64,000 nt of DNA, taken from Candidatus Bacteroides intestinavium (GTDB lineage Bacteria > Bacteroidota > Bacteroidia > Bacteroidales > Bacteroidaceae). This document shows positions 33,524-43,407 of this stretch, in pieces. How positions within the stretch are numbered: the stretch's first letter is position 1; every line of letters begins with the position of its first letter. The DNA is taken from assembly GCA_019118325.1 (NCBI GenBank), contig DWZE01000085.1, forward strand, positions 16,671 to 80,670. Direction: 5' to 3'. The notes under the pieces were generated by a model. The model saw only the letters and a list, made by a program, of their open reading frames with translations. It did not search any database and was not told the DNA's origin. The position numbers and the translations under genes are program-made.

Positions 33524-34693
33524 ATGGAGAAATTGCAAGCCTACTTCGATGCTTTGTTGAGGGATACCCCCACTGAACACCACCGTTACATGTTCGACCG
33601 CATAGACTGGGAGAACCGTCTGGTGGGATTGGTAGGGCCGCGCGGCGTAGGAAAAACCACGCTGATGCTGCAACATACCAAAGAACGGCTGGAGCGCAAC
33701 ACGACGCTCTTTGTCAATGCCGACGACCTCTATTTCTCCAGCCATCACTTGGTAGACCTGGCCGATGACTTTGTCAAGCGGGGAGGGCGCCACCTCATCA
33801 TTGACGAAATACATAAATACCAAGACTGGGCACGCGAACTGAAACTGATATACGACTATCATGCGGGACTGCACGTCATCTTCACCGGCTCGTCCATCCT
33901 GGACATCCACAAAGGAACTGCCGACCTGAGCCGCCGCGCCTTGCTCTACCACATGCAGGGACTTTCCTTCCGCGAATACTTGCAGATGTTCCACGGCATC
34001 CAACTGCCTGTGCTGACTTTGGACGACATCCTGCACCACCGGCTGGAGCTGCCGCGCGATTTCCATCCCTATGCTTATTTCCCGGACTACCTGAAGCAAG
34101 GTTATTATCCGTTTTCACGGGAACGGCAATTCGACATCCGGCTCCAACAGGTAGTGACCAAGACCCTGGAAACAGACATCCCCCAATACGCCGAGATGAG
34201 TGTCGCCACCAGCCGCAAACTGAAACGCCTGCTTACCGTTATCGCCCAGAGCGTGCCCTTCAAACCCAACATGAGCCATATCGCTACCACGATAGGCATC
34301 AGCCGGAACAGCCTGGCCGATTATTTCCTCTACCTGGAAGAGGCCGGTCTCATCGCCCAACTGCGCGACGACACCGGTGGCGTCCGGGGATTGGGCAAGG
34401 TGGACAAGGTTTATCTGGACAATCCCAACCTCGTGTATGCTTTGGCACACCAGACCGCTGATACCGGCAACCTGCGCGAAACATTCTTTTTCAACCAGAC
34501 CCGTGTCAACTACGATACTATCACCTCTTCCGTTTCCGACTTCCGGATTGATGACTATACGTTCGAAGTAGGAGGACGAAACAAAAAGCAAAAGCAACTG
34601 CAAGGCATTGAGCAGGGATATGTGGTAAAAGACGACATCGAAAGCGGTTATATGAATGTCATTCCTTTATGGCAGTTCGGACTGAATTATTAA
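33524..34693 (+). CDS. AAA_14/DUF4143 ATP-binding protein
   Basis: 389 residues. The N-terminal P-loop ATPase has Walker A GPRGVGKTT and Walker B HLIIDEIHK (typical AAA_14), with sensor FTGSSILD. The C-terminal DUF4143 region is winged-helix-like (IATTIGISRNSLADYFLYLEEAGLI) with a nuclease-like fold (DYTFEVGGRNKKQKQLQ). These proteins are widespread and patchily distributed in Bacteroidetes; their role is unknown. Own promoter with palindromic operator. Confidence 0.88.
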   Translation: MEKLQAYFDALLRDTPTEHHRYMFDRIDWENRLVGLVGPRGVGKTTLMLQHTKERLERNTTLFVNADDLYFSSHHLVDLADDFVKRGGRHLIIDEIHKYQDWARELKLIYDYHAGLHVIFTGSSILDIHKGTADLSRRALLYHMQGLSFREYLQMFHGIQLPVLTLDDILHHRLELPRDFHPYAYFPDYLKQGYYPFSRERQFDIRLQQVVTKTLETDIPQYAEMSVATSRKLKRLLTVIAQSVPFKPNMSHIATTIGISRNSLADYFLYLEEAGLIAQLRDDTGGVRGLGKVDKVYLDNPNLVYALAHQTADTGNLRETFFFNQTRVNYDTITSSVSDFRIDDYTFEVGGRNKKQKQLQGIEQGYVVKDDIESGYMNVIPLWQFGLNY

Positions 34694-34717
34694 CTACAAT
34701 TATATAATTAGGAAATC

Positions 34718-35914
34718 ATGCCAGAATCAAACTTCGTAGACTACGTGAAGATATACTGCCGCTCGGGCAAGGGCGGACGGGGTTCCACACACATGCACCG
34801 TGCCAAGTACATGCCCAAGGGCGGACCCGACGGCGGCGACGGCGGACGGGGCGGCAACATCATCCTGCGCGGCAACCGCAACTACTGGACACTCTTGCAC
34901 CTGAAGTATCAGCGCCACGTCCTTGCCGGACATGGCGAAAGCGGCTCGAAGAACCGCAGCTTCGGCAAGGACGGCGAGGACAAGGTGATAGAAGTGCCCT
35001 GCGGCACCGTGGCCTATAACGCCGAGACGGGCGAATACCTGTGCGACGTCACCGAGCACGGACAGGAGGTCATCCTGCTGAAAGGCGGACGGGGCGGACT
35101 GGGCAACTGGCACTTCCGTACCGCCACACGACAGGCACCGCGCTTTGCCCAGCCGGGCGAGCCGATGCAGGAGATGACCGTCATCCTGGAACTGAAGTTG
35201 CTGGCCGACGTGGGCCTGGTGGGCTTCCCCAACGCGGGCAAATCGACCCTGCTCTCCACCGTGTCGGCCGCCAAGCCGAAGATTGCCAACTATCCCTTCA
35301 CCACGCTGGAGCCCAACCTGGGCATCGTGTCCTACCGCGAAGGCAAGTCGTTTGTCATGGCGGACATCCCCGGTATCATCGAGGGAGCCAGCCAGGGCAA
35401 AGGCCTGGGCCTGCGCTTCCTGCGCCACATCGAGCGCAACTCACTGCTGCTCTTCATGGTGCCTGCCGATGCGGACGACATCGCCAAGGAATACGATATC
35501 CTGCTGAACGAACTGAAGACATTTAATCCCGAGATGCTGGACAAGCAGCGTGTGCTGGCCGTCACCAAGTGCGACATGCTGGACCAGGAACTGATGGACG
35601 AAATAGAACCGACGCTGCCCGTCGGTATCCCGCACGTGTTCATCTCCTCTGTCAGCGGACTGGGCATCGACGTGCTGAAGGACATTCTCTGGACGGAACT
35701 GAACAAGGAGAGCAACCGCCTGGAAGGACACGTCGAGAGCATCGCCCACCGCCCCAAAGACATGAGCCACCTGGCCGAAGAACTGCGCGAGGAAGGCGCC
35801 GATGAAGACCTTAGCGTGGAATATGTGGACGAGGACGACATCGAAGACCTGGAAGACTTCGAATACGAAGAGGATTGGGACGAGGAAGAGGAAAACGACA
35901 AGGAACAGCAGTGA
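34718..35914 (+). CDS. obgE: GTPase ObgE/CgtA
   Basis: 398 residues. The Gly-rich Obg fold ([18 protein letters not shown]) is followed by the G domain ([35 protein letters not shown]) and a very acidic C-terminal tail (about 355-398). It is an essential GTPase of 50S ribosome maturation and stress signalling. The next gene starts 2 bp after its stop. Confidence 0.96.
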   Translation: MPESNFVDYVKIYCRSGKGGRGSTHMHRAKYMPKGGPDGGDGGRGGNIILRGNRNYWTLLHLKYQRHVLAGHGESGSKNRSFGKDGEDKVIEVPCGTVAYNAETGEYLCDVTEHGQEVILLKGGRGGLGNWHFRTATRQAPRFAQPGEPMQEMTVILELKLLADVGLVGFPNAGKSTLLSTVSAAKPKIANYPFTTLEPNLGIVSYREGKSFVMADIPGIIEGASQGKGLGLRFLRHIERNSLLLFMVPADADDIAKEYDILLNELKTFNPEMLDKQRVLAVTKCDMLDQELMDEIEPTLPVGIPHVFISSVSGLGIDVLKDILWTELNKESNRLEGHVESIAHRPKDMSHLAEELREEGADEDLSVEYVDEDDIEDLEDFEYEEDWDEEEENDKEQQ

Positions 35915-35916
35915 CC

Positions 35917-37212
35917 ATGAAAGTTATCCTGGAAACCCGCCGGCTTCTGCTCCGCGAACTGAGGCAAGAAGACTTCGACGACGCTTGCCTGCTGCTGCAA
36001 GACCCGGAGGTGATGTATGCCTACGAGGGACCGTTCAGCCGGGAAGAAGTACAAGCATGGCTGGACAAGCAACTGCGCCGTTACCGGGAGGACGGTTTCG
36101 GCCTTTGGGCTCTGGTGGAGAAAAGCAGCGGTGCCCTCATCGGGCAATGCGGCCTTACACTCCAGGACTACAAGGACAGGCGGGTGCCCGAGATAGGCTA
36201 TCTGTTGCGCCGGGCCTATTGGCACCGTGGATTTGCCATCGAGGCTGCCCGGGCCTGCAAGGAGTATGCGTTTCGGACGCTTGGCTTCCGGGAGGTTTAC
36301 TCCATCATACGCGACACCAACCTCCCTTCGCAGCAAGTGGCCCTGCGTAACGGTATGAACCGGGTGGACCGGATGGTGAAGCACTATAAGGGGGTGGACA
36401 TGCCGCACCTGGTGTTCAAGGTCAGCAGCGACACCGGTCTGTTGCGTCACCTGCTCTGTCAACCTGAAGTCTGCGCCTTCAGCACCACACGCCACGGAGG
36501 CGTCAGCACCGGTACCTATGCCTCGCTGAACTGTACGCCCTACACGGGCGACGACCCTCAAAGCGTCAGCCGCAACCAGGAGATACTGCTTGCTTCCCTG
36601 CCTCAGCGCCCCAGGGAGCTTATCATCCCGTGGCAGACGCACGGCACGCGGGTATTGCCCATAGACGATGCTTTCCTCTCTGCGAACGAGGAACAACGCC
36701 ACGCCTTGTTGCAAGGCATTGATGCCTTGGTCACCGACCGGCCCGGCATCTGCCTCTGCATCTCTACCGCAGACTGCATACCTATTTTATTATATGACTG
36801 GAAGCACCAAGCCATTGCCGCCGTCCATGCCGGTTGGCGGGGCACGGTGAACTTCATAGTCGGTCACGCCTTGGAGCAGATGCGCATCCTGTACGGTACG
36901 GACGGGGCAGACATCTCGGCCGTCATCGGACCGGGCATCTCGCTCGCCGCCTTCGAGGTGGGCGACGAAGTGTACGAGGCCTTCCGGCTTGCCGGCTTTC
37001 CCATGGACCGCATCGCCCGCAAACAGGAGAAGTGGCACATCGACCTGTGGGAGGCCAACCGCCTGCAACTGCTGGACTTCGGCGTGCCGTCCGCTGCCAT
37101 TGAGACGGCCGGCATCTGTACCTATACGCACTGCGATGATTTCTTTTCGGCCCGCCGGCTGGGCATCCGGTCCGGGCGGATGCTGACGGGAATCATGCTG
37201 AACTATGTTTAA
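35917..37212 (+). CDS. fusion of GNAT acetyltransferase and PgeF-like (YfiH/LACC1) enzyme
   Basis: 431 residues in one uninterrupted frame from the ATG at 35917. Residues 1 to about 165 are a GNAT N-acetyltransferase of the RimJ/RimL type (LETRRLLLRELRQEDFDDA, GYLLRRAYWHRGFAIEAARA). From about 175 the sequence is the polyphenol oxidase family PgeF/YfiH (CAFSTTRHGGVSTG, TADCIPILLYD, AVHAGWRGTVNFIV, GICTYTHCDDFFSARR) with its metal-binding His and Cys residues. PgeF-family enzymes act on purine nucleosides or remove misincorporated serine from UDP-MurNAc. The two halves are normally separate proteins. It is probably coexpressed with obgE. Confidence 0.85.
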   Translation: MKVILETRRLLLRELRQEDFDDACLLLQDPEVMYAYEGPFSREEVQAWLDKQLRRYREDGFGLWALVEKSSGALIGQCGLTLQDYKDRRVPEIGYLLRRAYWHRGFAIEAARACKEYAFRTLGFREVYSIIRDTNLPSQQVALRNGMNRVDRMVKHYKGVDMPHLVFKVSSDTGLLRHLLCQPEVCAFSTTRHGGVSTGTYASLNCTPYTGDDPQSVSRNQEILLASLPQRPRELIIPWQTHGTRVLPIDDAFLSANEEQRHALLQGIDALVTDRPGICLCISTADCIPILLYDWKHQAIAAVHAGWRGTVNFIVGHALEQMRILYGTDGADISAVIGPGISLAAFEVGDEVYEAFRLAGFPMDRIARKQEKWHIDLWEANRLQLLDFGVPSAAIETAGICTYTHCDDFFSARRLGIRSGRMLTGIMLNYV

Positions 37213-37230
37213 CCCAGATATTCCATAAAT

Positions 37231-37899
37231 ATGTTTCATCTTACCCTTTCCCCCGAACTCAAGTCGCGCTGTCCCGAATACCGCGGTGCGGCTGTCCTGG
37301 CCAACGTCACCAACACACTTTATTCCGAAGGACTCTGGCAGGAGATAGACGCTTTCACCCAAACCTTGCGCGCCTCGGAAACAGCCGACAGCATCAAGCA
37401 GCAACCCGCCATAGCCGCTACACGCGAAGCCTACCGTCGCCTGGGCAAAGACCCAAGCCGCTATCGTCCCTCGGCTGAAGCCCTGCGGCGCAGGCTGTTG
37501 CGCGGATTGGAACTATACAGAATTGATTCGTTGGTGGACCTGATAAACCTTGTCTCGCTACGCACCGGTTATAGTATCGGCGGTTTCGATGCAGACAAGA
37601 TTCAGGGCACGGACCTTTGCCTGGGCGTAGGCCGGGCGGGCGAACCGTTTGAAGGCATCGGGCGTGGCATGCTCAATATTGAGGGACTGCCGGTGTTCCG
37701 CGATGCTGTGGGAGGTATTGGCACGCCCACCAGCGATAACGAGCGTACCAAGATGGACGTCGGCACACGGCGTATACTGGCCATTATCAATGGATATGAC
37801 GGGGATGAACAGCGGTTGAACGAGGCGGCTGGGATGACGCAGGAGTTGCTAAGGAAGTATGCGGAATCGGACGGGGGAAAGGTGCTGCTATTCGGATAA
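37231..37899 (+). CDS. B3/4 domain protein (tRNA synthetase beta-subunit-like)
   Basis: 222 residues matching the stand-alone B3/4 domain related to the editing region of phenylalanyl-tRNA synthetase beta (YRRLGKDPSRYRPSAEALRRRL, LVDLINLVSLRTGYSIGGFD, MDVGTRRILAIINGYDGD). A trans-editing or aminoacyl-binding role is assumed for the family, not proven. It follows the fusion gene by 18 bp. Confidence 0.88.
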   Translation: MFHLTLSPELKSRCPEYRGAAVLANVTNTLYSEGLWQEIDAFTQTLRASETADSIKQQPAIAATREAYRRLGKDPSRYRPSAEALRRRLLRGLELYRIDSLVDLINLVSLRTGYSIGGFDADKIQGTDLCLGVGRAGEPFEGIGRGMLNIEGLPVFRDAVGGIGTPTSDNERTKMDVGTRRILAIINGYDGDEQRLNEAAGMTQELLRKYAESDGGKVLLFG

Positions 37900-38244
37900 C
37901 TATGCTTCTATACCGTTGCGACGCAGGATCTCCAGCAATTCGGCATCGCTGATGTTGTCACGCTCCGACTTGTCATAGATAGTAATCAGTTTGACTTCAG
38001 TGTCTGCTTGGGCAAAAATAACGGTATAGGTAATCACTCGGGCCCCGCCGCTTTTCCCCTTCCCTTTAGAGGTGATTGCCAAACGGACCTTGCGCAAACG
38101 ATGGCCTAACTCTGTGCCAAGAAAAGGATTCTGGTGTAAATCCTCAAGCAATTGGGCGTAGTCCTGTTTCATGGAGCGATAGCGTTTGGATAATTTCTTA
38201 AGCGCTCTCGCAAAATCCGGAGTATAAGTAATCTTACAGTTCAT
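37900..38244 (-). CDS. RelE/ParE family toxin
   Basis: 114 residues. The ParE/RelE-like core is visible in KITYTPDFARALKKLSKRYRSMK, GHRLRKVRLAI and VKLITIYDKSERDNISDAEL. It is probably a ribosome-dependent mRNA interferase or gyrase inhibitor. It overlaps its upstream antitoxin gene by 11 bp and ends directly against the convergent B3/4 gene (stops one base apart). Confidence 0.85.
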   Translation of the reverse strand: MNCKITYTPDFARALKKLSKRYRSMKQDYAQLLEDLHQNPFLGTELGHRLRKVRLAITSKGKGKSGGARVITYTVIFAQADTEVKLITIYDKSERDNISDAELLEILRRNGIEA

Positions 38245-38527
38245 TGAGCAACTCTTCCGCTGGCTTAAACTCCAGTTTCCCTTCCAAGTTCAACTTTAAC
38301 TCTTTACATGCCTGGTCGAAGTTGGTCAAGATTTCCTCCTTGGTCATGTAGGGTTCCGCTTCTTCAGAGGCCACGGCAGAGGCTGGCTGGGACGCGGCAT
38401 ACTCGTGCTTCTTGCGCTCTTCGCAGCGCAAGAAGTTCTTCAGTTTCTTCAGGATATGGACGTCGCTGACATTGAGCACGTCGCGGATTACTTCGTTTTG
38501 CAAGGATTCCAACGTCGTGGTAGTCAT
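38234..38527 (-). CDS. antitoxin of the RelE/ParE pair
   Basis: 97 residues, starting MTTTTLESLQNEVIRDVLNV and rich in Lys and Glu. Its order (antitoxin first), size and overlap with the toxin gene are typical of a type II module. Similar small acidic proteins precede RelE toxins in many Bacteroides genomes. No clear DNA-binding motif is visible to me. Confidence 0.75.
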   Translation of the reverse strand: MTTTTLESLQNEVIRDVLNVSDVHILKKLKNFLRCEERKKHEYAASQPASAVASEEAEPYMTKEEILTNFDQACKELKLNLEGKLEFKPAEELLNEL

Positions 38528-38574
38528 AGGGCAAGATGCTTAGAGATTGTTTGTATTCCTATGTTTAGTGTTTG

Positions 38575-38606
38575 CAAAGATAGGATAAGCAATTCTTTTC
38601 TCCAAA
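38575..38606 (-). promoter_or_regulatory. promoter of the toxin-antitoxin pair
   Basis: On the minus strand TTTG (38606-38603) and TATCTTTG (38582-38575) are separated by 20 bases, about 48 bases upstream of the antitoxin start. The opposite strand carries TACCTTTG (38659-38666) upstream of phoH. Confidence 0.65.
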
Positions 38607-38694
38607 CCTCTGCATAAAAAAACGGGAGGCCTCCGCACAAACTTTGCGAACCTTTCACTACCTTTGCGGAAAATAGCACAGAAAAACAAACTGA

Positions 38695-39702
38695 ATGATA
38701 GAAAAACTGATTGTACTCGAAGATATAGACCCCGTCATCTTCTATGGCGTGAACAATGCCAACATGCAACTTATCAAGGCCCTCTACCCCAAACTGCGCA
38801 TCGTGGCGCGGGGCAATGTCATCAAGGTGCTGGGCGATGAGGAAGAGATGTGCGCCTTCGAGGAGAACATCCTCAAGCTGGAGAAATACTGTGCCGAATA
38901 CAACCAGCTGAAAGAAGAAACCATCATCGACATCATCAAGGGCAACGCCCCGCAGGCGGAGAAGAGCGGCAACGTCATCGTCTTCAGCGTCACGGGTAAG
39001 CCCATCATCCCGCGTAGCGAGAACCAGCAACGCCTGGTGGATGCCTTCCGCGAGCACGACATGGTGTTCGCCATCGGCCCGGCGGGCTCGGGCAAGACGT
39101 ACACCGCCATCGCCCTGGCCGTGCGGGCACTGAAGAACAAGGAAATCAAGAAGATTATCCTGAGCCGCCCCGCCGTGGAGGCAGGCGAGAAACTGGGCTT
39201 CCTGCCGGGCGACATGAAGGAGAAGATTGACCCGTATCTGCAACCCCTCTACGATGCCTTGCAGGACATGATTCCCGCCGCCAAGTTGCAGGAATACATG
39301 GACCAGAACGTCATCCAGATAGCTCCCCTGGCCTTCATGCGCGGACGGACGCTGAACGACGCGGTGGTCATCCTGGACGAAGCGCAGAACACGACCTCTG
39401 CCCAAATCAAGATGTTCCTCACCCGCATGGGCATGAACACGAAGATGATCGTGACGGGCGACATGACGCAGATTGACCTGCCTTCGTCGCAGGTGTCCGG
39501 CCTGGTGCAGGCGCTCCGCATCCTGAAGGGTGTGAAGGGCATTGCCTTCATCGAACTGAACCAGAAGGACATCGTGCGACATAAATTAGTCACCCGCATC
39601 GTCGAAGCCTACGACAAGTACGAGAAGGAGCAGAAGGCAGAACGGGAGCGCAAGAAAGAAGAAACCATAGCTAAAACAACAAGATATGAAAGCATTAACT
39701 AA
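38695..39702 (+). CDS. phoH: PhoH family protein
   Basis: 335 residues. The P-loop is [19 protein letters not shown] and Walker [15 protein letters not shown]; an N-terminal KH-like segment precedes it ([20 protein letters not shown]). It is a cytosolic ATPase linked to RNA metabolism. Its last 17 bp overlap the purC start, so the two genes are probably translated from one transcript. Confidence 0.94.
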   Translation: MIEKLIVLEDIDPVIFYGVNNANMQLIKALYPKLRIVARGNVIKVLGDEEEMCAFEENILKLEKYCAEYNQLKEETIIDIIKGNAPQAEKSGNVIVFSVTGKPIIPRSENQQRLVDAFREHDMVFAIGPAGSGKTYTAIALAVRALKNKEIKKIILSRPAVEAGEKLGFLPGDMKEKIDPYLQPLYDALQDMIPAAKLQEYMDQNVIQIAPLAFMRGRTLNDAVVILDEAQNTTSAQIKMFLTRMGMNTKMIVTGDMTQIDLPSSQVSGLVQALRILKGVKGIAFIELNQKDIVRHKLVTRIVEAYDKYEKEQKAERERKKEETIAKTTRYESIN

Positions 39703-40630
39703 AACAGACTACAACTTCCCCGGTCAGCAATCAGTTTACCACGGGAAAGTACGCGACGTGTACAACATCAACGGTGAGAAACTGGTCATGGTGGCTACGG
39801 ACCGCATCTCGGCCTTCGACGTCATCCTGCCCAAAGGAATCCCCTACAAGGGACAGATACTGAACCAGATAGCCGCCAAGTTCCTCGACGCCACGACGGA
39901 CATCTGCCCCAACTGGAAGCTGGCCACGCCCGACCCGATGGTGACCGTGGGCGTGTTCTGCGAGGGCTTCCCCCTGGAGATGATTGTGCGCGGCTATCTC
40001 TGCGGCTCGGCATGGCGGGCGTATAAGAGCGGCGTGCGCGAAATCTGCGGCGTGCGTCTGCCGGAGGGCATGAAGGAGAACCAGAAATTCCCCACCCCCA
40101 TCATCACCCCGACCACGAAGGCCGAGATTGGCGAGCACGATGCCGACATCTCCAAGGAGGAAATCCTGGCGCGCGGCCTCTGCACGCCCGAGGAATACGC
40201 CGTGCTGGAGGACTACACCCTGCGCCTCTTCGAGCGCGGAACGCAGATAGCCGCCGAGCGCGGGCTCATCCTGGTGGACACGAAGTATGAGTTCGGCAAA
40301 CACGAGGGCAAGATTTACCTCATGGACGAGATACACACGCCCGACTCCAGCCGCTACTTCTACAGCGAAGGCTACGAGGAGCGTTTCGCCCAGGGCGAGC
40401 CGCAACGCCAGCTCTCGAAGGAGTTCGTGCGCGAATGGCTGATGGACAACGGCTTCCAAGGCAAGGAGGGACAGCAGGTGCCCGAGATGACGGACGACAT
40501 CGTGCGCGGCATCAGCGACCGCTACGTCGAGCTCTACGAGCACATCACCGGCGAGAAGTTCGTGCCGCAGGACACGGAGGACATCGCCACGCGCATCGAG
40601 CGGAATGTAACGAATTATCTCCATCGGTAA
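39686..40630 (+). CDS. purC: phosphoribosylaminoimidazole-succinocarboxamide synthase
   Basis: 314 residues of the long, fungal-like SAICAR synthase type common in Bacteroidetes. Motifs include [45 protein letters not shown] and LVDTKYEFG. It catalyses the step from CAIR plus aspartate to SAICAR in purine synthesis. It overlaps phoH by 17 bp. Confidence 0.95.
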   Translation: MKALTKTDYNFPGQQSVYHGKVRDVYNINGEKLVMVATDRISAFDVILPKGIPYKGQILNQIAAKFLDATTDICPNWKLATPDPMVTVGVFCEGFPLEMIVRGYLCGSAWRAYKSGVREICGVRLPEGMKENQKFPTPIITPTTKAEIGEHDADISKEEILARGLCTPEEYAVLEDYTLRLFERGTQIAAERGLILVDTKYEFGKHEGKIYLMDEIHTPDSSRYFYSEGYEERFAQGEPQRQLSKEFVREWLMDNGFQGKEGQQVPEMTDDIVRGISDRYVELYEHITGEKFVPQDTEDIATRIERNVTNYLHR

Positions 40631-40639
40631 GTCCCGGTT

Positions 40640-40755
40640 GAACCCCACGCGCGGGCTACTGTAAACACCCACGCGTGGGGTACAAAGACACCCCACGCGT
40701 GGGGTATGATGGTACCCCACGCGTGACCCCTGATGATACCCCACGCGTGGGGTCT
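40640..40755. repeat. ACGCGT palindrome array with exact 24-bp period
   Basis: Five cores start at 40647 (ACGCGC), 40671, 40695, 40719 and 40743 (all ACGCGT), exactly 24 bp apart. Full units read ACCCCACGCGTGGGGT, a 16-bp palindrome, separated by eight variable bases; the first and fourth units are imperfect in one arm. The array fills the purC-menG gap. Confidence 0.92.
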
Positions 40756-40853
40756 AAAACCCGCTCAGAAGCACTTCTGGAGGGGTTTGGAGGGAGACAT
40801 CGGAGGCTTGTGCCTCGAATGCCGGAATTTATGATTTGTAAACAAATATTGTT

Positions 40854-41588
40854 ATGGAATATCCTCAAGAGAAAGTCAAGCCCTACGGACAGGAGGGCAA
40901 GAAGGTGGAGCAGGTGGAGCGCATGTTCGACCACATTGCCCCCGCCTACGACCGCCTGAACCGCCTCATGTCGCTGGGCATCGACCGTTCGTGGCGGCGC
41001 ACGGCGCTGAAGTGGCTGCGCCCCCACCGGCCCGCCCTGGTGCTGGACGTGGCCACAGGCACGGGCGACTTTGCCATACAGGCCTGCCGGATGCTGCCCT
41101 CCGCCTCGCTTACGGGCGTCGACCTGTCCGAAGGCATGATGCAGGTGGGGCGCCGGAAGGTGGAGCAGGCGGGTCTGGCCGCCCGTATCGACTTCCAACG
41201 GGAGGACTGCGAGGCGTTGACGTTCAGCGACGCCTCGTTCGACGCCGTCACCGTGGCCTTCGGCATCCGCAACTTCGAGCACCTGGACCGCGGCCTGCGC
41301 GAGATGTGCCGCGTGTTGCGCCCCGGCGGTCACCTGGTCATCCTCGAACTCTCCACGCCCGACCGCCCGCCCATGAAGCAACTCTACCGGATTTACTCAC
41401 GGCTCATCCCGCTGATGGGCCGCCTCGTGTCGCACGACCGCAGCGCCTACACCTACCTGCCGCAGAGCATCCGCGCCTTCCCGCAAGGCGAAGTGATGAG
41501 CGAGAGCATCCGTCGCGCGGGCTTTTCGGACGTACGGTTCCGGCGGCTGACGTTCGGGGTCTGCACACTGTATATGGCAACGAAATAA
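40854..41588 (+). CDS. menG: demethylmenaquinone methyltransferase (UbiE/MenG)
   Basis: 244 residues of the class I SAM methyltransferase fold. The SAM loop is [16 protein letters not shown], followed by [33 protein letters not shown] and [27 protein letters not shown]. It catalyses the last methylation of menaquinone synthesis, the quinone used by Bacteroidales. The 24-bp array lies upstream in its leader or promoter region. Confidence 0.93.
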   Translation: MEYPQEKVKPYGQEGKKVEQVERMFDHIAPAYDRLNRLMSLGIDRSWRRTALKWLRPHRPALVLDVATGTGDFAIQACRMLPSASLTGVDLSEGMMQVGRRKVEQAGLAARIDFQREDCEALTFSDASFDAVTVAFGIRNFEHLDRGLREMCRVLRPGGHLVILELSTPDRPPMKQLYRIYSRLIPLMGRLVSHDRSAYTYLPQSIRAFPQGEVMSESIRRAGFSDVRFRRLTFGVCTLYMATK

Positions 41589-41626
41589 CCCTAAGAATCA
41601 TACCTTTAACTTTCATCATACACACT

Positions 41627-42373
41627 ATGGACAAATACGGTTTAATCGGCTATCCGCTGAAACACTCGTTCTCCATTACTTACTTCAACGAGAAGTTCCA
41701 GTCGGAAAACATCGACGCAGAGTATGTCAACTTCGAAATCCCCAGCATCGAGGATTTCCCCGAGATAGTGACGGAAAACATCAACCTCTGCGGACTCAAC
41801 GTCACCATCCCCTACAAGGAACAGGTCATCCCCTACCTGGACGAACTCGACCCGGACACGGCCAAGATAGGCGCCGTGAACGTCATCAAAATCATCCGCC
41901 AGGGCAAGGCCAAGGTGAAGCTCGTGGGCTACAATTCGGACATCATCGGCTTCACGCAGTCCATTGAACCCCTGCTGCAACCCCATCACCGCAAGGCCCT
42001 GCTGCTGGGCACGGGCGGCGCCTCGAAAGCCGTCTACCACGGCCTGGCAAACCTGGGCATAGAGAGCACCTATGTCTCGCGCAGCAAGCGGGACAGCGAA
42101 ACATTGACCTATGCCGACCTGACGCCCGAAGTGATGGCCGAGCACACGGTCATCGTCAACTGCACGCCCGTAGGCATGTATCCCAAAGTAGACTTCTGCC
42201 CGGACATCCCCTACGAACTGCTGACGCCCCAGCATCTGCTCTACGACCTGCTGTACAATCCCGACGAAACCCTCTTCATGAAGAAGGGCCGTGCCCAGGG
42301 CGCCACCGTGAAGAACGGGCTGGAGATGCTGCTGCTGCAGGCGTTTGCCGCTTGGGAGATTTGGCAACGCTGA
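41627..42373 (+). CDS. aroE: shikimate dehydrogenase
   Basis: 248 residues from the ATG at 41627. Substrate and cofactor motifs are IGYPLKHSFS, NVTIPYKEQVIPYLDELD, GAVNVIKI, GTGGASKAVYHGL and NCTPVGMYP. It reduces 3-dehydroshikimate with NADPH in aromatic amino acid synthesis. It is 38 bp after menG and probably cotranscribed. Confidence 0.95.
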   Translation: MDKYGLIGYPLKHSFSITYFNEKFQSENIDAEYVNFEIPSIEDFPEIVTENINLCGLNVTIPYKEQVIPYLDELDPDTAKIGAVNVIKIIRQGKAKVKLVGYNSDIIGFTQSIEPLLQPHHRKALLLGTGGASKAVYHGLANLGIESTYVSRSKRDSETLTYADLTPEVMAEHTVIVNCTPVGMYPKVDFCPDIPYELLTPQHLLYDLLYNPDETLFMKKGRAQGATVKNGLEMLLLQAFAAWEIWQR

Positions 42374-42389
42374 CCACACAGAGACAGGT

Positions 42390-43358
42390 ATGAAACACAA
42401 AAGACTCCTTGTCGGCATCCTCGCCGGGGTGCTGATACTCCTTCTTGTGCTGCTCGCCGCAGGCTACTTCATGGTTGACTACGCCCTGAAGCCCGACGAA
42501 CTGGCTACCCGCAGCCGCAACATCAACGGCTCGTGGGAGCAGATGCGTCACGACTATCCCGAACTCGGCCCGTGGCTGGACAGCCTGCGTACGGTCAATG
42601 CCCTGAAAGAGACCTATATAGAAAATGAACGGGGCGAACGCCTCCACGCCTTCTACGTTCCTGCCGCACGCCCCACGCGGCGCACCGCCCTCATCATCCA
42701 CGGCTATACCGACAATGCCATCCGCATGATGCCCATCGGCTACTTGTACAGCCGCCAACTGGGCTACAACATCCTGTTGCCCGACCTCCACGCCCACGGT
42801 CTGAGCGAGGGAGATGCCGTCCAGATGGGATGGCTCGACCGGCTGGACATACAGCGCTGGGCCAATGAGGCGCGTCAACTCTTTGGCGACAGCCTACGAA
42901 CCGTGGTACACGGCATCTCGATGGGTGCGGCCACTACAATGATGTTCAGCGGAGACGTGGAGCTGATGAACGTCCAGCCTCCCCAATGCTTCGTGGAAGA
43001 CTGCGGCTATACCTCCGTGTGGGATGAGTTCAAGGGGGAACTGAAGAACCGGTTCGGCCTGCCCGCCTTCCCTTTGCTCGATATCGCTTCCCTGTTCTGC
43101 CAATGGAGATACGGTTGGAATTTCCGTGAGGCATCCGCCGTGGAGCAGGTCAGGCAATGCACCCTGCCCATGCTCTTCATCCACGGCGATGCCGACACCT
43201 TTGTACCCACGTGGATGGTGCATCCGCTCTACGAGGCCAAACCCGGACCAAAAGAACTGTGGCTGGTGCCCGGAGCCGAACACGCCGTGTCCTATAAGGA
43301 GAATAAAGAGGAATATACGCGGCGAATAAAGAATTTTGTGGACAGATATATTCAATAA
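42390..43358 (+). CDS. membrane-anchored alpha/beta hydrolase
   Basis: 322 residues from the ATG at 42390. An N-terminal transmembrane anchor (LVGILAGVLILLLVLLAAGY) precedes the hydrolase domain. The nucleophile elbow is HGISMGAA (GxSxG), the Asp lies in FIHGDADTFVP and the His in GAEHAVSY. The substrate is unknown; serine aminopeptidase or esterase-like. It starts 17 bp after aroE. Confidence 0.9.
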   Translation: MKHKRLLVGILAGVLILLLVLLAAGYFMVDYALKPDELATRSRNINGSWEQMRHDYPELGPWLDSLRTVNALKETYIENERGERLHAFYVPAARPTRRTALIIHGYTDNAIRMMPIGYLYSRQLGYNILLPDLHAHGLSEGDAVQMGWLDRLDIQRWANEARQLFGDSLRTVVHGISMGAATTMMFSGDVELMNVQPPQCFVEDCGYTSVWDEFKGELKNRFGLPAFPLLDIASLFCQWRYGWNFREASAVEQVRQCTLPMLFIHGDADTFVPTWMVHPLYEAKPGPKELWLVPGAEHAVSYKENKEEYTRRIKNFVDRYIQ

Positions 43359-43407
43359 CTCCCGCAAAAGCCGTATCTTAGCCGCCGAAACATCAAGAAG
43401 AGACTGC

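Noticed and set aside
38524..39582. Minus-strand reading frame of 352 codons opposite phoH
   Set aside because: Shadow of phoH, which has intact P-loop and Walker B motifs.
40640..40755. The phased arrays as small CRISPR arrays
   Set aside because: Units of 21-24 bp leave only 8-10 bases between palindromes, spacers are not unique-length protospacer-like sequences, and no cas gene is present.
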